A DNA stretch of 64,000 nucleotides from Bacteroidia bacterium (GTDB lineage Bacteria; Bacteroidota; Bacteroidia; Flavobacteriales_D; Cryomorphaceae). A model generated the notes under the pieces. That model searched no databases. It was not told the DNA's origin and saw nothing but the letters and a program-made list of their open reading frames with translations. Position numbers and translations under genes: made by a program. This document shows positions 45,907 through 55,523 of this stretch, one piece after another. The stretch covers positions 992,001 to 1,056,000 of the forward strand of contig JAUICL010000001.1 of the NCBI GenBank assembly GCA_030427905.1, written 5' to 3'. Position 1 is the stretch's first letter, and every line of letters starts with the position of its first letter.

Positions 45907-46557
45907 ATGGAAGAAGAACTCAGAAAGTTTCGTGACCGCCTTCGCGTAATAATTATCCTCTATACCTTTTGTGAACTAATGGAAGAAGGAGCAGAAAGTC
46001 ATTACGGAGTATTCCGCACAGAAATAAAAATACAAGCCCTAAACTTCCTTTTGCGTAACCCCGATTTCTTGTCTTTAGAATTGATTGACCTGATGGACAA
46101 TGACCAGTCAATTGATCGGGACGAAATCAGAACCACAATCGAAACAATCTACCAAAACAAAGAGCCAGAATTCCGAGTGGAAGAAATGGAGAAATTCTTT
46201 TACGGAGCTTATGAAAGTGTAGATGACTCAATTGCTTTTCTCATTAGCGTTGGTTTTGTACAATACGACAGCAAAAAGAATACTGAAGGAAATACATACG
46301 ATAGAAAGTACTTCATTACTCAAACCTGTGCTGAGCGGATTGAAAACCATCTGAAAAGTATACCCGCAGTAAAATGGTATTTCGATCGCTGCGAACTAAT
46401 CAAAAAGTACTTCAACCAATTCTCAGGATCACAACTAAAATCGCGTCAATACAGGTATTCCGAATACAGAGATATTTCATATAAAAGCCACATTCAGAAC
46501 ATCAATGACAAGGTAAAGGCAGCATTCAACGAGAGATTTAAAAGACAACTGGTATGA
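45907..46557 (+). CDS. Small winged-helix-like component of an ABC/nuclease operon
   Basis: 216 residues, soluble, helical. SIAFLISVGFVQYDSKKN followed by YFITQTCAERIENHL reads as a winged helix (helix, then a YxIT wing, then helix). In ABC-three-component systems, including Lamassu, a small middle protein of about this size bridges the ATPase and the effector. The ATGA overlap with the ATPase gene supports a fixed stoichiometric complex. Function is inferred; I do not recognise the exact family. Confidence 0.6.
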   Translation: MEEELRKFRDRLRVIIILYTFCELMEEGAESHYGVFRTEIKIQALNFLLRNPDFLSLELIDLMDNDQSIDRDEIRTTIETIYQNKEPEFRVEEMEKFFYGAYESVDDSIAFLISVGFVQYDSKKNTEGNTYDRKYFITQTCAERIENHLKSIPAVKWYFDRCELIKKYFNQFSGSQLKSRQYRYSEYRDISYKSHIQNINDKVKAAFNERFKRQLV

Positions 46558-48707
46558 GCAAGAACGAGATTAACTATAAAAAATTCATCACCCACGTTCA
46601 TAACCACTTTAAGAATGATATTGAACTGGAAAAGGTAAAGGAGCTACTGCACCTAGAAGAAGGATATAATAAAGACAGTCCCGAATCTCTAGGCCGCTAC
46701 CTTGTGCTCAACAGACTTATTTTTTCAGGAGAAAAAAAGGGATCAGAATTCGTTTATGATCAGCCGTTTTACACGGGAATCAATCTTTGGATTGCGGATA
46801 ACTTCAAGGGAAAATCATCCATTTTTAAGATTATCAAATTCGCCTTAACAGGAACAGAAAAATATAAGCCCGACATCAAAAAATGGATAAATGAAATCAT
46901 ACTCGAATTTCAAATAGGCCCCGATGTTTATACCATCTACATAGATAAAAGGGGCCGCGATAAAGGCGCATTGTACACATTTGGAATTGAACAATTCCTT
47001 CAACTCCGCCACAACAAGAAACTTGACACTATTGAGAAAGAAAAAGAATTTGAATTTAGAAGTAAGAAAATGCTCGAAGAGCATATGCAGCAATTCTTCT
47101 TTGAACATTTCGACTTTTACACACTCAAATACACTCAGAAAAGCAGCTCCAAGGAAGATTTTGAGCTAAACACTGCAAACCTCAGCTGGACCACCTATTT
47201 CAAATCCATCTACTTAGAGTCGAGCAACTACGAATACCTCTTTTTTGAAAACGAAAAATTTGGAGCGCAGGGTAGGAAGGTCTTTGAAATGATTCTTGGA
47301 CTGCCGCTTACCTACCCAATCAACATGTTGACTATTCAGTCAGATCAGATTTCGGAAGAAGTTGGCAAGCTCAGACTTAGCGACAAGTCAAGCGTAGAAA
47401 CAAAGAAATCTGAAAAGGACAAAATCAGCAAAGACTATGCAGCCGTAGTTGAAAAACTCCGAAAACTTAGAGAAGGAAGAAATCTCAAATTAGATGATAA
47501 ACCACTGATTGAGGAATACAACAAAATTCAGGATAGAGTCACCGAGAATCGCAAAAAAGGAAGAGCTGCTAACGAAGCCTATCAGGCAGCCAAAGAAAAA
47601 GTTGTCCCAATAGAGTTAGAAGTACGAAACTTACAAACTGATAAACGAAAAGTAGATGCAGAAATAAACCGCCTTCGAAAACATGAACTGAATGTTGAGC
47701 TTTACCAAGAGGCTGGCAGCTTCTTTAGTAATCTCGATATAAAGGTTTGCCCACACTGCGAAACAGCAGTAACAGAAGAAAGGAAAGAAAAAGAATTCCA
47801 TCAACACGAATGCAGTTTATGCGGAGAAACATCCACCGAACAAAAAATCGAGGCTGAAGAACTAAAGGCTAAGATTGAGAAGATCAAGGAAGAACGAGCA
47901 GGTTATGAAGTCAAATCGGAAGAACTTCAAAAGAGCATTGAGAATGAAAAACAAAAAGTCATAGACTTAAAATCACAAATTCCGGGACTCTACAATGATG
48001 TTGTTGCTGTTCCTGGAATTCAAGAGGATCAAAAAAGACTAGAAGAAATTGAAGCGCGCATTGAAGTTATAAACGGAGAACGTAAGAAGCAAAAAAAGCT
48101 ATTTGATCAAGAAGAAGAACTAATTCAGGAACGCGGAATTCTAAAATTCAGGTTGGACAATATTGAAGAAGAGAAAACCTCAGATAATTCAAGACGAATT
48201 GAAGAGTTGAGCCTTGATAAAGCAATCCTGACCTATGCTCTTAGCGAACTTGAAAAGAAGCGGATTCAACTCAACGAGGATACACTAACCAAATTAGAAT
48301 CCTTGATTCTGAATGAAATACGCGCATTCGGTCTTAATAGCGTATCCGAAATTAAGATTAATAACAAATACGAACTTGTATTAACTCAAAACGGAGAACG
48401 CGAAGGCTTTAATGATCTTACAGAGGGTGAAAAGCTGCGCGTGAAGCTAGCTTTCTACCTTAGTCTTATTCAGCTCGACATTGAATACAATTTGGGAAGA
48501 CATCCGCGTTTCCTCATCTTCGATTCACCCGGTAGTGAAGAAATGATTGAAGAACACCTTCGCGGACTATCAGATATTCTGAAAAATGTCAACGAACGCT
48601 TCAAAGATCAACTTCAAATTTTTATCGGCTCTGCACTCCGCGAGTTCTCAGATATAACAGAAGCCGAAAAAGCAGTTATTAAAGCGAAAAACGAGTTTAT
48701 ATTTTGA
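46554..48707 (+). CDS. Rad50/SMC-like coiled-coil ABC ATPase
   Basis: 717 residues. Degenerate Walker A ADNFKGKSSIFKIIKFALTG (81-100), coiled coil (about 275-580) broken by a four-cysteine zinc motif C399-x2-C402...C420-x2-C423, signature LTEGEKLRVKLAFYLSL (622-638), Walker B FLIFDSPG (653-660). The residue after the Walker B Asp657 is Ser658 where a catalytic Glu is usual, so hydrolysis may be slow or altered. The four cysteines suggest a zinc ribbon rather than the one-CxxC-per-chain Rad50 hook. It probably senses DNA and gates the nuclease partner. Confidence 0.85.
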   Translation: MSKNEINYKKFITHVHNHFKNDIELEKVKELLHLEEGYNKDSPESLGRYLVLNRLIFSGEKKGSEFVYDQPFYTGINLWIADNFKGKSSIFKIIKFALTGTEKYKPDIKKWINEIILEFQIGPDVYTIYIDKRGRDKGALYTFGIEQFLQLRHNKKLDTIEKEKEFEFRSKKMLEEHMQQFFFEHFDFYTLKYTQKSSSKEDFELNTANLSWTTYFKSIYLESSNYEYLFFENEKFGAQGRKVFEMILGLPLTYPINMLTIQSDQISEEVGKLRLSDKSSVETKKSEKDKISKDYAAVVEKLRKLREGRNLKLDDKPLIEEYNKIQDRVTENRKKGRAANEAYQAAKEKVVPIELEVRNLQTDKRKVDAEINRLRKHELNVELYQEAGSFFSNLDIKVCPHCETAVTEERKEKEFHQHECSLCGETSTEQKIEAEELKAKIEKIKEERAGYEVKSEELQKSIENEKQKVIDLKSQIPGLYNDVVAVPGIQEDQKRLEEIEARIEVINGERKKQKKLFDQEEELIQERGILKFRLDNIEEEKTSDNSRRIEELSLDKAILTYALSELEKKRIQLNEDTLTKLESLILNEIRAFGLNSVSEIKINNKYELVLTQNGEREGFNDLTEGEKLRVKLAFYLSLIQLDIEYNLGRHPRFLIFDSPGSEEMIEEHLRGLSDILKNVNERFKDQLQIFIGSALREFSDITEAEKAVIKAKNEFIF

Positions 48708-50518
48708 TGACTATTACTCAGACTCATTATGAATTATTTCAAACAGGAACCGACTTTAAGAAGGTTCTTTTCCTTGATAACTTCTACGAGAACTTAGCCG
48801 TTGATCTAGCCAATGAAAGCGACTTGGTAGCACTTCTTAAATTGGCCCTAAAGTCTACTAATGACTACATAAGGCGCACGGCTTTCAAAATTCTTTGCCA
48901 ACTATCGCTCTCAGGTAAAATCTCAAACCCATTCCTGGTATTGAGTGAACTACATACATTACTTCAATCCAATGTGCCGACTCTACAAGCAATTGCGCTC
49001 AAATACTTTCCTTACTTCCAAGGCGCAAGAACCCCTGCGCTAGTTGAACAAATTCAAGAGCTTTCAGACAGTTCCAACGGTGAGGTTGCAAGCCAGGCCT
49101 ACTTCTGCTTAGGAGTTTTACAACTTACAGAGTCCACATCACTTTCAACCCTTCCCGAAGCCATTGTAGCCCTTGAAACGGCCAAGCCTCATTTTAAAGC
49201 AGCAACGCTTTCAATCGAGAATAGAGTAGATGCAGACTTTTACCTTTTAGTAATCGACGTGTTGAATTCAGTCCTAACCGATAGCACAGAATTGGCTGAA
49301 GAGCAGTTTGCAAAAATTAAAACAGCCATAACTGCTCGGAAGCTTTACGAATTTGATGAACATGGTTTAGAGTTGGATTTTCTAGTTTTTCAACTTGTCG
49401 ATCAATTAAGAATCAACTTTTCAATCTCCAGTGCGGCCGAAAGGTGGCTTGAAGTAAAAAATGAAGTTAGCTCCCTCATGCAAACCTATCAGGAGTTGAG
49501 AAAAATAAAAGACCTTTCTACTCCTAGCGAATTTTTAAGAAAAAGACTTTTTTGTAACATATTTGAATTAATTGAAGGAGGCATTTATCAAGCTCACCTA
49601 GCTTCAAATAGGCACCGACTAAAAGCTCTTCAGAAAACCGAATCAGAAACAATACTCGGCAGCTACCTACAACATCTACTTTCCAAGCTACCAGTAGATC
49701 AAGAAATCACACAAAGTAATCCCGAATTACTAGCTCTTTTTTCAGAAATTGAAGGCAGCCAAAAAGGGTTGGCATTGTATCAGTCAATTCCCAATAAAAG
49801 TGTCTCGACAGAGCTGCTTAATAAATTTGGTGAGCTTACGAGAAAATATAAGAACCAACAGCAGCCTTATAAAACAGGATATGTGCTTGGTGAGGAGGTA
49901 TATTACAATCTTCGAAAACAGATTGAGAATTTTCTCCCCGACTACCCAGAAACAAAACTCGAAGCCTATTTTAAGATCGTTGAAGAAGTAATCCGTTACA
50001 CCAGAACAACTTTTGTTGACAGTGACCGAAAACGTTTTGCCTTTCTCTATGCCCAAAGCCCTGATTTCAAAAAGGGAAAAGGGCAAAATGCGCTTGAACA
50101 AGACCTACAAGACAGCATGCTTCGGTTTTTCGAGCACTCAGCTATCAAAGATGGATTAGATCATGAAAAAGCTCGATTTGTTGACGGTGGTCGTGTAGAC
50201 ATAGTATATAAAAAAGACCTCATTACTATCCCCATTGAGCTAAAGAAGTCAAAGCAAAGGCCAACTATTAAAGAGATAGAAGACCAATACATAGCGCAAG
50301 TCCAAAACTACACCGCAGGATATGATCAATTAGGCATTTTTGTGTTGTTAGAACTGAGCAATAAGGCAGTAGAGCCACCACCAAATTTCAAAGACTGGTT
50401 CAAAGTACATCATTTGGAACCATCAAGCAATATGGATATAGAGTATCCTGATTATATAATCTCAGTAGTCATACAGGGCAATCGAACCACCCCCAGTTCT
50501 AAGAGTAAATACTATTAA
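48707..50518 (+). CDS. Helical-repeat protein with C-terminal PD-(D/E)XK nuclease
   Basis: 603 residues from ATG 48,707, which overlaps the ATPase stop by one base (a TTG three bases earlier is less likely). The N-terminal ~150 residues look like HEAT repeats (LVALLKLALKSTNDYIRRTA, VPTLQAIALKYFPYF). The C-terminus has E464, GGRVDIVY with D498, IPIELKKS with E511-x-K513, and Q531 in AQVQNYT, the order of a PD-(D/E)XK nuclease. It is the likely effector that cuts DNA when licensed by the ATPase. Confidence 0.78.
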   Translation: MTITQTHYELFQTGTDFKKVLFLDNFYENLAVDLANESDLVALLKLALKSTNDYIRRTAFKILCQLSLSGKISNPFLVLSELHTLLQSNVPTLQAIALKYFPYFQGARTPALVEQIQELSDSSNGEVASQAYFCLGVLQLTESTSLSTLPEAIVALETAKPHFKAATLSIENRVDADFYLLVIDVLNSVLTDSTELAEEQFAKIKTAITARKLYEFDEHGLELDFLVFQLVDQLRINFSISSAAERWLEVKNEVSSLMQTYQELRKIKDLSTPSEFLRKRLFCNIFELIEGGIYQAHLASNRHRLKALQKTESETILGSYLQHLLSKLPVDQEITQSNPELLALFSEIEGSQKGLALYQSIPNKSVSTELLNKFGELTRKYKNQQQPYKTGYVLGEEVYYNLRKQIENFLPDYPETKLEAYFKIVEEVIRYTRTTFVDSDRKRFAFLYAQSPDFKKGKGQNALEQDLQDSMLRFFEHSAIKDGLDHEKARFVDGGRVDIVYKKDLITIPIELKKSKQRPTIKEIEDQYIAQVQNYTAGYDQLGIFVLLELSNKAVEPPPNFKDWFKVHHLEPSSNMDIEYPDYIISVVIQGNRTTPSSKSKYY

Positions 50519-51068
50519 CCAATCTTCTCTTTATGAGAACTAGTGATTGTCATTCTTTTTTGAAGATGAATCGAATATCCTATGTAGCTGCCTTGATGTC
50601 AATAATTTCAAATACATTATCTTCTAGCAGGATTTATGATATCGGCAATATTTGGGTTAAAAGCTCGGCTTATACATTTAGACTTTAAGCTTTCAATTAG
50701 TCTAACAAATCCAAGCAGCTCATCAATAAGAGATCTGGTACCGAAGCTCTTTTGTTCAAATCTCATCAAAATGAGGTGCACAGCTAACTCAAGCTATTAC
50801 AGGATTGGTATCTTTACATAAAAGTAACTTTTATAGAAAGACTTTAGAAACATAGAAATACGAAGCGTTAGCTTTTAGGTAGGTACCAGAAATCGCCAGT
50901 TTTAAAACACCTCAAACTTAAAAGTAAGACGCTCGCGCCTTGGCGCGGGCTGTTCTTATTTGGGGTGTTGGTGTCTGGCGATACCACTGGTACCGGTAAG
51001 TTACAGTTCCGCGCCTCGTTCTTTTTAGATAAATCACTTCTTGGGGCTGGAGGTACAAAAATAGAATC
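50519..51068. other. Spacer with a long composite hairpin
   Basis: This 550-base gap follows the nuclease gene. Its main content is the folded segment at 50,882-50,994. A 62-residue minus-strand open frame (50,918-51,106) crosses the hairpin and is not credible as a gene. The rest is AT-rich without recognisable features. Confidence 0.4.
50882..50994. ncRNA. Composite ~113-base hairpin, possible structured RNA
   Basis: Nested pairings cover the whole segment: GGTACCA/TGGTACC (outer), ATCGCCAG/CTGGCGAT, AACACCTCAAA/TTTGGGGTGTT and GCTCGCGCC-TT-GGCGCGGGC (tip). The two imperfect stems contain G-T positions that would be G-U wobbles in RNA. It may be a small RNA, a 3'-end structure or a folded recombination site; it matches no family I can name. 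Confidence 0.5.
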
Positions 51069-52283
51069 ATGAAAGTCCTAAAAACTGTACTTAGCGTTAT
51101 ACTCATTTTATCTGGTCTTGGGTGGTTGGCCCAAGGTCAAACCTTACCATCCGTTTTACTCGTTATCTCTGGCTGCATGGTACTTCCAGCTATTTCGAAC
51201 AAATTCAAGGAAAACCCCTTTTGGAAACTGAAGGCGTCAAGGGTGGTTCTTCCTATTGCTTTTTTCTCAGTAGCAATAACTATGATTGAAATACCTGATT
51301 CTACAGATGTTAACAGCACAGAAGCTATAAAGAGATCCGGAGTCGACTTCACTTCTTACCTCAACGCAATGAAGAAAGCACAAGAAAGCTTAGACGTTAA
51401 AAAAATGGAAAGGCGACAAAAGATACTGAAGGATTTAAGAGAAACTAGAGCTTTTATCGCTCTTTCAGATAGTCAAATAGTTAAGGTAGAATTTCTTCCT
51501 ATTTTAACCATCATCAATGACGGACTTACTCGGTTGACCAGCGATCAGTTTGCAATAAATGAAGGCCTAATGCAATCTTTAGGAAGCGCAACCACCTTTA
51601 ATGATGAGAGTGCGTTTGTTGTAAAGACCCTTGCCTTGGCTCTTCCGCAGGAAAATGGAGGATTACCAAATGAAATACTTGAAATATTTGAACGATACCG
51701 TAAGCGTTACAACTTGTATGGAGCTGAAGGATCTACTTTCTATGGCACAGGAAACAAAGAAACTGTATTCTACAATTTCGATATGACAGCGTTTTTCGTA
51801 CTGATGGAAAAAAATAATAAGGATTTCCTAAACGCTTTCTATAAAGCAAGGCAAAATGGGATTTCAAATTGGAAAGAAGGGAGTGACTTTCTCTATCCCT
51901 TCCTTGCATCTCAAGATGCCTTTAATAGCCATTTAGGTGAGGTATATCCAAAGAGTGAGTACTATCGTAATTATGACGAAAGGCTAACTGCTCAAGAATT
52001 ATTTCATGCTTATGAAGGAAATGAAATCAGTGCTGATGATCGGTTCAAGAACAGACGGTTAGCTGTTACAGGAAAAGTAAAGGAAATCAGAGAAACCCTT
52101 GGAGACATCTACATCGATCTTTACTCAGGAGACCCCTCTGGGTGGACAGTTATTAGCTGTCAGATGTCGAATAGAGATGAGGTTACACGCTTGGCTAAAG
52201 GTCAGCGAATCAGGCTCATTGGAAAATGTACTGGAAAGACCTTGAACGTTTCCATCGATCTAATTGAATGCGGGATGTGGTAG
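51069..52283 (+). CDS. Membrane protein with C-terminal OB-fold (tRNA_anti-like)
   Basis: 404 residues. Three N-terminal hydrophobic segments (about 7-20, 25-42, 58-75), then a helical cytoplasmic or periplasmic region, then an OB-fold near the C-terminus: NRRLAVTGKVKEI, YIDLYSG and AKGQRIRLIGKCTG, like the tRNA_anti-like family (PF12869). That domain may bind nucleic acid or oligosaccharide. It stands alone on the plus strand between two conflict-type operons. Function unknown. Confidence 0.6.
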   Translation: MKVLKTVLSVILILSGLGWLAQGQTLPSVLLVISGCMVLPAISNKFKENPFWKLKASRVVLPIAFFSVAITMIEIPDSTDVNSTEAIKRSGVDFTSYLNAMKKAQESLDVKKMERRQKILKDLRETRAFIALSDSQIVKVEFLPILTIINDGLTRLTSDQFAINEGLMQSLGSATTFNDESAFVVKTLALALPQENGGLPNEILEIFERYRKRYNLYGAEGSTFYGTGNKETVFYNFDMTAFFVLMEKNNKDFLNAFYKARQNGISNWKEGSDFLYPFLASQDAFNSHLGEVYPKSEYYRNYDERLTAQELFHAYEGNEISADDRFKNRRLAVTGKVKEIRETLGDIYIDLYSGDPSGWTVISCQMSNRDEVTRLAKGQRIRLIGKCTGKTLNVSIDLIECGMW

Positions 52284-52448
52284 GTAGAATTTGAATATGT
52301 ATAAACTTTTGAATTGGATGATGGTGTTTGACATGAAAGCGCTCAGCCTGACTTTAGTTTTGGTGTGACTAATCCTTCTCAGTGAATTGTTCTAGAGTTC
52401 ATCAAGAAGGCCCAATCTCAAATGATTCAGTATAAAGAACGAATCTGC

Positions 52449-53477
52449 CTATTTTGACAATTCGTTCTTTATGTATGAAGTAATTAAATCTGAGATCACC
52501 TTAGACGGAACCTTTTTCAGAACATTGAGAACATTCAAAGTCACTGTTTTCAATATTCCAAAATCCTTTTTCGGCCTCTTCAGATTATTCTCAAGATAGT
52601 CTATATCTGATATAAGATGTTCCACTTGTGTGGGGTTGAGGTGAGCCCGAATCACTTCCATTTGCGTTTTGATATCTCGTATCAATGTTTCAAGAAGATT
52701 AATGTGCTCTGAATCTGTCCTTATTTTTTGAGTTGAGTTGAAAGCATTATTCTGAAATTGAAGAATTGAATTATCTCCAACACTTACACTAATAGGATTG
52801 GAAGGCTGAATATCAAATTCACATTCTCTTAAATAATTTACCCCCTTCTGCGTCATGAGCAGCATTTTCAAACCAAGACTGGAAGATACCAATCCTTCAC
52901 TAACGCATTCCACCATTATGCGTTTGGTTGTGTCTTCGTCAAAATCGATTGATCTACCAAACTCAATTGGATTAATGCTTACCGATAAAGGATTAGAAGG
53001 CGATGTTTCAACTGCCAGTTTGTAAGCTCTTTTGAGGAACTCATTTTTCTGTTGTAGTTGTTCTAATAGGTTCATTTTGTCTTTTATTTGTATCCAATTC
53101 TCAATTAGTTCGATGTACTCTAAGCGTTTAGTCTTTCGTACTTTTGGAAGAATCACATACTTAATATGCTTAACAAAGAGTTCATGATCACCTTTTTTGA
53201 CTAAACTAAAGTAATCTGAGTGATGGGTTAAAAAGTCATTCACCCGATATGGAGGTTCCATGCGCATAAGGACCTTAAAAAACTCTTCATCGTAATCCTT
53301 CAATGTTGTGGGGCTCGAGAGAGACTCTCCCCCTTCTATTCGACCATCTTCATACGCAAACGCTGCACTGAATCCACGCCAAATGCTATTTCCTAAGTCT
53401 TTTAAGTCAAATTCATGCTTCTTGATTCGATCAGAGCATATAGAATAAAATCTGTTAACTTGATTAATATCACTCAT
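52449..53477 (-). CDS. Hypothetical protein of the Schlafen operon
   Basis: 342 residues, soluble. A helical N-terminus, then FGRSIDFDEDTTKRIMVECV and KMLLMTQKGVNYLRE, which resemble a winged-helix unit, then a linker ISVSVGDNSILQF, then a helical C-terminus. No named family recognised. It is the last gene of the minus-strand group, 87 bases after the Schlafen-like gene, so it probably shares its transcript. Confidence 0.55.
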   Translation of the reverse strand: MSDINQVNRFYSICSDRIKKHEFDLKDLGNSIWRGFSAAFAYEDGRIEGGESLSSPTTLKDYDEEFFKVLMRMEPPYRVNDFLTHHSDYFSLVKKGDHELFVKHIKYVILPKVRKTKRLEYIELIENWIQIKDKMNLLEQLQQKNEFLKRAYKLAVETSPSNPLSVSINPIEFGRSIDFDEDTTKRIMVECVSEGLVSSSLGLKMLLMTQKGVNYLRECEFDIQPSNPISVSVGDNSILQFQNNAFNSTQKIRTDSEHINLLETLIRDIKTQMEVIRAHLNPTQVEHLISDIDYLENNLKRPKKDFGILKTVTLNVLNVLKKVPSKVISDLITSYIKNELSK

Positions 53478-53564
53478 GAGTAGTAAATCCTAAGTTCATG
53501 CCCACTCAATATAGTATCTGGTTAAGCTCATTTCATTTTAGCTACTTTCAAGAAATCTGAACAT

Positions 53565-54599
53565 TTAAAGCCGTCCGAGAATCTTGTTTATCCTTTCGTC
53601 TTCATTTAGGTCACTTTTTCCCATAAGTTCATTTTCATGCCTATCATTAAAAAGTAAGTTTACTTTTTCATCGGTAATATCTCTTAGGTTTAATCGATAT
53701 TTTGACATTTTCATAGGAGAATTTCGAGCTCCAAACATCAAAACCAATGGGGATTCCCAGTTTACTTTTTCCAGTTCATGTGGGTCAAATTCGATGGTTT
53801 CCTGCTGCCTTATGGGCTCTCCGTAATGAATGATCTCTTTAACTGAAACTTTTCTCATTTCATGTCCACTCATATGATAGGAAGTATTTGAGCTTTTAAA
53901 ATTGCCATTCCAATGCTGAAATACCCCTTTTCCGCAGAAAATCCGATACGAAACATCATAGTCATTCTGTAACTTGGATAAGTTAAAAATCCAGACGGTG
54001 AAATGAAGAAGGAACTTGTTACCCTGTAACTGCCAACCTTCTGGCTTGAGATATCCGTGAAGATTTGGATATTTTATCTTTTTAAAGAGTGCTTCAATGT
54101 AGTGATAAGGAGCAGGCTTGGACTGACCGTCAATTCTCATAAAGAATCTATCTCCAAATTGATGAGGTGAGTACTCACTTTTCTCTACTTCGAACAAATA
54201 CACGAAAGCCTTTTCATTCTCAATACGATGAAAATTGATCCCTCTGGGAATCGGGGTAAGACTATCAGTAATCTTACTAATCATCTGATCTTTCTCGTAA
54301 GAATACTCAACTAAGGAAAGCTCACCAGTAAAAACCTTTTCATTTTTGCCTTGAACAGAAGTACCTTTGGGCGCGCCCCAAATCAGAAGCCCGCCTTCTG
54401 AATTAAGGAAAGCACAAATCGTTTTGATTACAGCCTTTTCTCTCTCTTTTTGATTCTGCGTAGAACCTTCATCAAGGTGAAAAGATTTGAACTCAATCTT
54501 GTCACTTTCTTCTCTTTCAATGGAAAAAAAGTGTCTTAGGTCTTGAATTGAAATCTCTTCAATCTGTTCTTTTCCGAAATAATTGAGTGTAAATTGCAT
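53565..54599 (-). CDS. Schlafen-type AlbA_2 domain protein
   Basis: 344 residues from ATG 54,599. SDKIEFKSF (about 32-40), ICAFLNSEGGLLIWGA (about 61-76) and FFMRIDGQSKPAPYHYIEAL (about 155-175) are the hallmark pieces of the Schlafen AlbA_2/divergent AAA_4 fold. Bacterial members occur in defence islands and some act as nucleases on RNA. A C-terminal beta-rich domain follows. It lies between a PD-(D/E)XK gene and an unknown gene on the same strand. Confidence 0.85.
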   Translation of the reverse strand: MQFTLNYFGKEQIEEISIQDLRHFFSIEREESDKIEFKSFHLDEGSTQNQKEREKAVIKTICAFLNSEGGLLIWGAPKGTSVQGKNEKVFTGELSLVEYSYEKDQMISKITDSLTPIPRGINFHRIENEKAFVYLFEVEKSEYSPHQFGDRFFMRIDGQSKPAPYHYIEALFKKIKYPNLHGYLKPEGWQLQGNKFLLHFTVWIFNLSKLQNDYDVSYRIFCGKGVFQHWNGNFKSSNTSYHMSGHEMRKVSVKEIIHYGEPIRQQETIEFDPHELEKVNWESPLVLMFGARNSPMKMSKYRLNLRDITDEKVNLLFNDRHENELMGKSDLNEDERINKILGRL

Positions 54600-54737
54600 C
54601 GCCAACTAACAATTGATGGGCTTACAAGTTACCAAATCTCAAAAGTATACAGTGCTCAGTGCAAAATAATTAAGATTCTGAAGAGGAAGTTTTTAGTTTG
54701 CTGTACCAGTAGTGTGTTAGACTTGATCGAGATGATC

Positions 54738-55523
54738 CTAGGATTTACATTTAGCATACAATAAAGAGTCCATCTCGTTGCCAATAAATTTTTCCAGACA
54801 TTGAATAGTCTCTTGTTTCTTATGTGGATTGAAATATGCAGAACCAAATTGGGTGTTCAGTCCAAAATCATAGTGGGCAACCAATGATCCACTTTGTAAA
54901 GTGTTTATGGAGATCGTTTTCAGTCCCACGTACTTAGGAAGATCAAATGAAAGTAACTTTTTGAATTGATTTTCAGATGCATAAGAAGGAAAGGGGTCAA
55001 ATCTTTTGGATTTAGATCTGTTTGATTCGATATCGCTGCTAAACTCATGAATTAGACTCTCGTGATCATTTTCATCAATGACTCTGATGTCGATTTTTTC
55101 ATCTTCATTTGAAGGTTCTGTCATACAAATATGGATAAGTCCAACAATAGGGAATCCGTCTTGAACCAAGCCATTTACTTGTTTGATCCCAAAAGAGTTC
55201 GGTGATTTCGACGGCTTTCTACGAGTGGGTCTGACCACTTTTACTTCAATTGCACAAGCCCTACTGACATAGATTTTCCCTTCACGGACAGGAATGATCA
55301 AGATATCTATGTCTCCAGGTTTACGGTTAGTTTTTAGACCTATTTCAGATCGATCCACTTCGAATCCAAGTAAAAACCCTTCATTCTTATGGTAATCTTC
55401 AATACCGAAAGGGTCACATACTACGTTCGAAAATAGAGCATAGTTAAATTCAAAATCCTTGGTGAAAGAAATACGGCGGGTGATTTCCGACTCGCTGAAA
55501 TACTGATATTTAAAATTTCCCAT
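54738..55523 (-). CDS. PD-(D/E)XK nuclease-like protein
   Basis: 261 residues from ATG 55,523, which overlaps the stop of the previous gene by one base. KPGDIDILIIP (D73) and AIEVKVVRP (E93-x-K95), followed by GIKQVNGLVQDGFPIVGLIH, match the D-(x)n-ExK core and the helix with Gln of PD-(D/E)XK restriction-like enzymes. Probably a DNA-cutting enzyme; the target is unknown. Confidence 0.72.
   Translation of the reverse strand: MGNFKYQYFSESEITRRISFTKDFEFNYALFSNVVCDPFGIEDYHKNEGFLLGFEVDRSEIGLKTNRKPGDIDILIIPVREGKIYVSRACAIEVKVVRPTRRKPSKSPNSFGIKQVNGLVQDGFPIVGLIHICMTEPSNEDEKIDIRVIDENDHESLIHEFSSDIESNRSKSKRFDPFPSYASENQFKKLLSFDLPKYVGLKTISINTLQSGSLVAHYDFGLNTQFGSAYFNPHKKQETIQCLEKFIGNEMDSLLYAKCKS

Noticed and set aside
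50918-51106. 62-codon minus-strand frame over the composite hairpin
   Set aside because: It runs through the stems and into the start of the OB-fold gene; composition is low and pairing explains the sequence better.
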